The notes under the pieces were generated by a model. The model did not search any database. It was not told the origin of the DNA and saw only the letters and a program-made list of their open reading frames with translations. A DNA stretch of 64,000 nt from Drosophila pseudoobscura (Eukaryota; Arthropoda; Insecta; Diptera; Drosophilidae), in contig NC_046682.1 in NCBI RefSeq assembly GCF_009870125.1, positions 1,054,001-1,118,000 on the forward strand, given 5' to 3'. A program made the translations under genes and the position numbers. Shown here piece after piece: positions 57,321 to 64,000 of the stretch. The stretch's first letter is position 1. Every line of letters starts with the position of its first letter.

Positions 57321-58823
57321 AATAGAAAACAATAAATGGGGAAGAAAAATACAGACACAGGTTGAATTTCAGTTAAGTGTTGCTGCCATAGAAAGTGTTT
57401 GCTACAAAGAATTTAACATGAATTATACTAGAATAATGTACATACATATATCTTATGTATCTTTAAATGGATGGTAGGTACTAAATAAGCTTATATTGAA
57501 AATTTAAAAATAGCACTAATACAATATATACGAAATAAAGACACAAATGCGGAACATGTTTTGGAATTCCATGTCTGTACAAGTGTGAGTATATTGTATA
57601 TTGATGTGAATGTAGTAGGGATGGCCTCTGTCTTGGCATAGGGGGAATACTTTACTTAACCGCCCTCACAGTTTGTGCAGGTTTTATGGGTACAGGTACA
57701 TATTGCTACGTACATAATCGTATTCCTTATACGCTAAAAGTTATGCTATTCACACAGATGTATGCTAGTTCAATGGGCAACAACTAATCCGTTTTTCTAT
57801 GTATGGGTGTAAGAGGTAATGGAAAGAAGATTAAATTACCGATAAAAAATCCTTCATTGTAAAACCTCCTAATGTCATTTTGGAGCAAAAAGCAAAAAAA
57901 ATGTTTGCGATGCTTTCAGTATACCCCTAAGCCAGTTTTAAATTCGGCAACAGTATAATCCGGAGTCGCACTTAGGCATGTTCTGCATATATGTATATGT
58001 AGTATTTAGCAACCACCATTAAAAATCCGTGAGTGTGTCGTATTCATACAATATGGATGAGTATGTATACCTACCAGAAACGGACAATTGAGGGCCCTTG
58101 AAGGTTATTGATCATTCATACAAACACTCAAGCCAGACAGACAAAAAATATATGCAAGATCCATTAGATGTACAGTAGTTAATAAAACGATTACTAAGTT
58201 ATTATTATTTTTTTTTTTTTTTACAAATAAACAAGGTAATAGTATAAAAAGCATGCTTAAATATTCTAGAACGTATAAAGTATTTTACTGTTAGATTGCA
58301 TAATTATCTGGATACTGCAGACTCATTGGATGAGCAAAGCGCATGGGTATAGCAAGCGAGACAAAACGTGAGTTACACGTATGTTTGTACTAATGCACTA
58401 AGCTACCTGTAAACTAATTAAATATTTGTTTTGGACTTATACGGTCGTTCCAACGCATTAATAGCTGGTTTCGTTTACTTCCAATCTTTCGATGAAAAAA
58501 ATCGGTAAATTTGCATTTGATTGTCGTAATTTTATACTGGACGAACCGAATCGTATTTCGCATATGTATACATATGTAAGCCCCAAGAGAATAAATAAAT
58601 AGGTTATTGGGATCGAAAAATGCACGAATAACAAAGTATTTAAACAATAAGCTAATACAGATAATAAGAACGAGCATTTTTAGACTATTGCAACACTGTT
58701 AGGGTTCAGGTTCAGAGTGTCATGGTCAGTCTGATTTGGGATTCGGTTCGAGAATAGGTTTGCCGATACCAATTCAAATTCAAATACGTGTGTGACTGAC
58801 AGCCGCTGAAACAAGTAAGATTA
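57321..58823. other. PMCA intron / 3' UTR of the alternative terminal exon
   Basis: No coding sequence found. The part next to 58824 is probably the 3' UTR of the alternative transcript. A T16 homopolymer lies near 58207-58222. Confidence 0.5.
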
Positions 58824-59276
58824 TTAAATTCGTGTCTCATTCTGTCCGTTCGAATGGTGCGTTTCATTGTGATTAATCCGCACTTGCTGTTGCAAAGTGT
58901 GAGCTATTTCGGAGAAACCTGGGGATATGGCAGGGACACGCGTAGATTGTGTGGTGGAGACCGGGCCGGATATGTTTATGGATGTAGTACGTCCATTGTG
59001 CAAAGTTAGATGCTGCTGCGGGTCTTCGTCAATATAAGATATGTCCAAAGGCAGCGGAACGCTGGTCAGATTCTGTTGAGGCTGCGGCGGTGGTTGTTGC
59101 TGCTGTTGATGTTGGTGCTTGTTGTAATTTGGGCTCAGAAGATTGAAATTGTACAATGGATGGCCCCCGCCCACTGGCACGCCTGTCCGAGGACTGCGTA
59201 AGCTATGCAAGCTGTGCATCGATCGGCGTTCGTTTAGGTCTTCCAAGGTCGATCGGAAAGCACGAATCACGCGCAA
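58824..59276 (-). CDS. PMCA: PMCA alternative terminal exon (long C-terminus)
   Basis: A 150-codon terminal exon plus stop, with acceptor AG at 59278-59277. It begins LRVIRAFRSTLEDLNERRSM, a second version of the calmodulin-binding half-domain also encoded at 56099. It continues with a Gly/Pro- and Gln/His-rich tail (HQHQQQQQPPPQPQQN) and ends SNGQNETRI. It lacks the ETAV end. Transcripts ending here lose the PDZ ligand of the other form. Presumably it is used instead of 57271-55878. Confidence 0.88.
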   Translation of the reverse strand: MRVIRAFRSTLEDLNERRSMHSLHSLRSPRTGVPVGGGHPLYNFNLLSPNYNKHQHQQQQQPPPQPQQNLTSVPLPLDISYIDEDPQQHLTLHNGRTTSINISGPVSTTQSTRVPAISPGFSEIAHTLQQQVRINHNETHHSNGQNETRI

Positions 59277-62200
59277 CTGAAACAAATGAAATTAGACAAC
59301 AAACGAACAGAAACAGAAACGTAAAGAAAACTACCAACGAAATAGCAATGCAGTCAATACATACGTACTTATTAACTTTAGTACATATATACATACATAC
59401 ATAAAACATCAATTACGCACAGTAAAAGGAATTAATAATTAAATAAAAAATCAAAATAGAAATAAAATGCAGACTTAACATAAGCTCTTAACTAAAATCA
59501 GATCAGTCTCGAAAAATTTTAAACTAATTAAATCACTGCAAAGTGCATCGCTGCATCGCCAGAAAAAGCTGTACCACGGAGTTAAAATTACGCATACTCG
59601 TACGTGCAGAGCTGAAGCGTCATGCGGGTGCGGGATTTTTCTGTTCGTTCATTGGACACGGACATTAGAAATAATGAATCTTTGGACGATGCGGACGAAC
59701 GAGTGTTATAAATTTGCTGGAAGCTTTACCAATCATAATATGTATATTTGTAACTCACTATTGGCCACAGATACTAGATACGGGCTTTAAACAGCATAAA
59801 GCTAATCTGTGAGGTATAAGTATCTTTGCTTTCTTCCCTAAAAATGTATGCATGCTACTGCAGAAGAAAACTCTTTTAGGATTAGTTGGGTTTAGTAGAA
59901 GAAGCTGGTGAACACCGTAATATATGTACATATTTTAAGAAAAAAAAACAAAAACTCTATCTTCGGACTGCCGAATATTTCGTAACTTTGCAAAACGTTT
60001 GGATTTTACTCGTACATCATAGTGGAGATATTTCGTGCTTTATTAATCGGAAATGCATATTTATACCTTATACATAATATTGGAATCACAGTATATTCTC
60101 ATATAGGTATTTTAAAAATATTCCGTGATGTGCTGTCTTATGACAGTTACATTATTTAAATTTATTTTTGCAAGGATATGATTATAAAAATATATTTAAA
60201 AAAATAATAATAATGTGTTATGCTGAAAAATATTACATTTTCAACACTAGTTGTAAATTCAGCCGAATCAAATATCGAAATTAGATGGAATGGGAGAAAC
60301 TCACCAACCTGCAGTTACCACTAAGGTCCCTTGAACTATGTCTGTGTCTACTTACCTAAAATATTGCTTTCGAAAAATAACAAGTGAGCTACAGAAATGT
60401 ATGAAATGCCCATATATGAATACATATATGTAGGAAGACACAATATACATATATTGACAAAATTGGTGACAACAAAGTAGATAACTGTGTCCGTAGATAA
60501 CATACCAAAGAAATAAAGCGAATTCAGATATTTGGTCTAATCATCGGTTGTTTTACATACACAAATATTCAGTCATTCATCCAACATATGTACATACATA
60601 TAAAACTATGTCCTTTGTCCTTTGTAAACTGTCTCAGGAAAGCAGCTAAGCAGTCCATAAATGTAATTCTGATTTAAATAAAACTAACGCACAGATAGGT
60701 ACCGAAGACACATGTAGATACATTTAATGCATGTACATAACTCTTACACCCCCATGTTGATTGATTAATTTATCGCTTTGTTGCTTATAAATAAATTGTA
60801 CTGAGGGGAAATAGCCTCCCCGGAAACAGTGGTGAGAAGGTCCAGTGCTCTCAATTAAGACACATTATCTCTGGTATCGGAGTCTGTGCAGTCGGACGGG
60901 TGGGGGTGCTGTGTACGTGCTGCAAGATAGGGAGGGACAGTACGGGGCTACTCACTATGCTGAAAAAGTAGTCAACTATTTAGGGACACCATTTATTACT
61001 ATGTATTATCGACGTGCACAATGGTTCGTTCTTATACAGAGAAATAAAAATATAGTTACGTACGTTTGAATGCTTACAGGAAATAGAGAGCTGGACTTTT
61101 TTGTGTTGTAGGTAGTAGTAGAAGATAGTACAGTAGATATCAGAGTAAGAGAGAGAGTACGTAACATACATAATGTGGAGCGTAGCAGAAGACCCTTGTA
61201 CGTTGTTGTGATGGTTGCTGTTGATGTTGTTTGTTGTAGTAGAAAGTAGTAATAGTAGTTGTTGATGGAAGCTGTTTTTGTTTTGTGGTTTTATTGTGGT
61301 GCCAATATTATTTTTTCATTTCTTTTGCAGAACTATTCAGATCCAATTTATTAAAGTTTAGAATCTATACACTGAAGAAATTTCTACCGTTGTTGTTACC
61401 ATCCTTGACATAATTGTGAAGAAAATTGGCGTGTATGTTAACATATCATAAGTATGGGGATTTTGGTTATTGATGCTTTTTTGTTGCCCCTTTTTTTTTT
61501 AATAATTTTTTTAAATTATAGACATTTATAATCGCTGCAAATCCTAGCTAAGTACGTATAAGCCTACGAGTACATCAGTTTTTGATTTGGTTCTGTTCAA
61601 TTCTGGTCTAATTCTGCATTTGCTACCTTAAATATTATTTGCATCTTTACGTCTACCTCCATGTTCTCACTAAGTACCATCGCCGCCTATTTATATTCAG
61701 CTACGTTTATAACATTCTTATTATTGGGTATATTTTATCTGTGTTCTGTTCCTTATTAGTTAAGTCCTTTAGACCGCTTTAATTTATTATCAACATACTT
61801 ATGGATGTTTGAATGAAATGATACACACAATTTTAATTTCGTACATTTTAGAGTCCCTGTGTAAATTTGAGTGTACGAGTGTGTCGAGTGCGAGTATAAC
61901 TGCAGGTTAGTTTAGTATTTATATAACATTTATGTAGAACGGTTGCTGATTTTATTGCAATTGTCAATTACACTTCAGTCTCTCGAATTGGTTCCGCCGG
62001 CTTTAAAATTACAAAAATTAACAACAAATATCTCATAATTACTTTAGAAACAAATCATTTCAAATTGAAATCACTCAATCAATAGTTATAATAAAAATTA
62101 AAATGTTAAAGTAAAATTTTTAAATCAAATTCAAATGATGCAAGATGTTTCGATACATGTGTACGAGTATATGTATGTGTGTCTCTATTTCATTGGGTTA

Positions 62201-64000
62201 AAAACAGATAATACAAAATCGTCTGCAGTCACAGTTTCAAGAAAATCCTATACGAATTATATATAGTAATTAGAAAATAACAAAAGAGTAGGCTAACTTC
62301 GGGATCCAAAGACTTCGATACCCTTGCAGACTGACCGATTGACTATCTATGGATAAACACACATGAGCTACAGTTCAACATGTACATTTGTTCCAATTGT
62401 CTTAACCAAATTTCTTTTCGCTCAACAAATGCACCTGGAGATGGTGATAATACATACATATCATATGTACATATACTCGTATGCACTATTCGGGCTATTC
62501 TCAAAAGGAATCATTTTTCTGCAGGGCTGTGAGTTTCATTTTTTCTTCAGCGCAAAATATGATTTTGCACTGAAAAAAATGTTCAACAGACTGTCGGATC
62601 TTTTTTTATATTTTTAAGTCGAAGCGTATTGTTTTTTTTTTTATTGAGAAGCGTTATAATGTTAATCATTCCCGCTACAAGGATTTAGTGGGTTTAACGT
62701 TCTGCAAATTTGTTAGAATCAAAAGCTAAATTTATTCAATATTATTTTAATGTATCCGCTGTTTTTTTTTTCTTTTTTGACTGAAAGGATCCTACTTTAT
62801 CTGAATTCTGGTTTTTGCTTTATGCTTGCACATAAACACACTAAAAACTTGTGAATGCCGCGTGCCGTTATCTGGTTTAAACACATATGCTACATAGTAA
62901 TACGTAACACTTTCAATCTGGATCAAATTATTTTATTATCCAGTATTTTATATCAGATCCTACGGACGAGTCGATGTACGCTACGCTATTACTGTCCATC
63001 TATCTGACTGATTAGCTCAAGAGACTTTAGAAAACAATTTTAGATTTACACAACTACAAAATATAAAACCTATAGAATAATTTCGCCCCATTATTTTAGT
63101 CTGAATATCCGCTTAGATAATCGAACTCGATGGTTTATTATACGGATGGAATAGGATCAAGAAATGTTGTTATTTAATGTTTCGATATCGTAGTACCTTA
63201 ATAGAGTCAAATTAGGTACATGCATACATATGTACATACATATATACAAATATTTTAAACAAACCTACTATAATATATTTCGTCTATGATTTAATCTTTC
63301 GTACACACGAAAGAGAATACCCGAGAATTTCAAAAACATCATACATTGCGTGGGCATGTCGCGGCAAATTGATGCTCGGCTCGAGACTGGGACCAAGAAG
63401 TGCAAAAGAGAATGCCATCGCCAAAAACACAAAGTGATTGGCGCCAGAGCGCACGTGTAGACTGACAGGGACTGCTGCGCCGATACTCCCCAAAAACAAT
63501 ATACATTGCGAGTTTCGTTGATAAGACTTGTTTTTCTAATGCTGTTTTTGTACATGTATACATACTACATGTTGTTCTTGACTTTAATTGCTTGACTCGG
63601 TTTAAGAACAATGTAAAGCATTGTCATTTTGGGTTGTCATTATTTACCCTCAGTGCAAGGGATATTTAGTTGAAATTTTCGAAACTTTTATTTTATTTTC
63701 AATAACGATGTATATGATATTATTATAGCCCCCCTTCGAAACAAGCAACCACACTCACACAAAATGATAAAAGATGCTACGATTGAACAATAATGTTTTG
63801 TAGACATGTAAAACCATTAAGTATACCGTATTCCAGCATACTATAAATTTCATTAGTTATGTATTTACAGTAGCCAAAGCAAACAAAACTAGTCAAAAAA
63901 CACACACAAATGAATGCTGTACGTATGTTCTTTATAAATAAATGTATGTTGTTTGTAGCGACTCTACTCGATATAGTGAAAGTGGCAGAGAAAAATGCAT
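59277..64000. other. PMCA upstream intron, no exon recognised
   Basis: No PMCA pump exon could be recognised, so the preceding exon is either short or outside the window. Features noted: a GC-richer patch at 60830-60970; a TTGTTGTAGTAG-rich tract at 61195-61270; a repeat half related to 23.5 kb at 62290-62340; and a GC-richer patch open in several frames at 63340-63500 (see findings). Confidence 0.4.

Noticed and set aside
1-64000. tRNA, rRNA, CRISPR or bacterial-type operon features
   Set aside because: None seen; the gene structure is eukaryotic with introns, and repeats are transposon-derived rather than spaced direct-repeat arrays.

Overview
This is a window of an insect nuclear genome, almost certainly Drosophila. 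It has short AT-rich introns, eight recognisable fly genes and several copies of the DINE-1 family of mini-Helitrons. The genes recognised (dpr7, RhoGAP102A, NfI, Syt7, Rad23, Zip102B, Rnf11/CG32850, PMCA) all belong to the dot chromosome (Muller element F, chromosome 4 of D. melanogaster). Retroelement density is also typical of that small, heterochromatin-like chromosome. I cannot fix the species; the DINE-1 variant hints at an obscura-like or other non-melanogaster lineage, with low confidence.

Layout, left to right. 1-3.7 kb: upstream of dpr7, with a long DINE-1 and a candidate small membrane-protein ORF. 3.7-6.3 kb: dpr7 (+). 9.0-18.5 kb: RhoGAP102A (+), whose largest intron holds a DINE-1 and a 1.36-kb palindromic foldback element. 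20.4-23.0 kb: NfI (-), convergent with RhoGAP102A, its first coding exon not located. 29.6-31.8 kb: Syt7 (+). 33-42.2 kb: a retrotransposon graveyard of nested, frameshifted non-LTR elements on both strands plus another DINE-1. 43.4-45.1 kb: Rad23 (+), convergent with Zip102B (-, 46.1-47.1 kb). 49.1-51.3 kb: a motif-1 type promoter, a Tc1-like remnant and Rnf11 (+). 52-55.4 kb: direct repeats, a Helitron Rep remnant and retroelement scraps. 55.9-59.3 kb: three 3' exons of PMCA (-), including two alternative C-termini; the rest to 64 kb is PMCA intron or flank.

The genes are functionally independent: cell recognition (dpr7), Rho GTPase control (RhoGAP102A), transcription (NfI), calcium-triggered membrane traffic (Syt7), calcium export (PMCA), zinc transport (Zip102B), and ubiquitin pathways (Rad23, Rnf11). 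All splice junctions quoted were read by eye from GT/AG signals plus reading-frame continuity.

The most unusual structures are: an unclassified foldback/TIR element family with 5-bp AT-rich target duplications (4.25-4.84 kb and 16.29-17.65 kb); a non-LTR composite that carries the ends of two endonuclease domains in a row near 39.1 kb; a Helitron Rep remnant near 54 kb; and several dispersed or tandem repeats of unknown origin.
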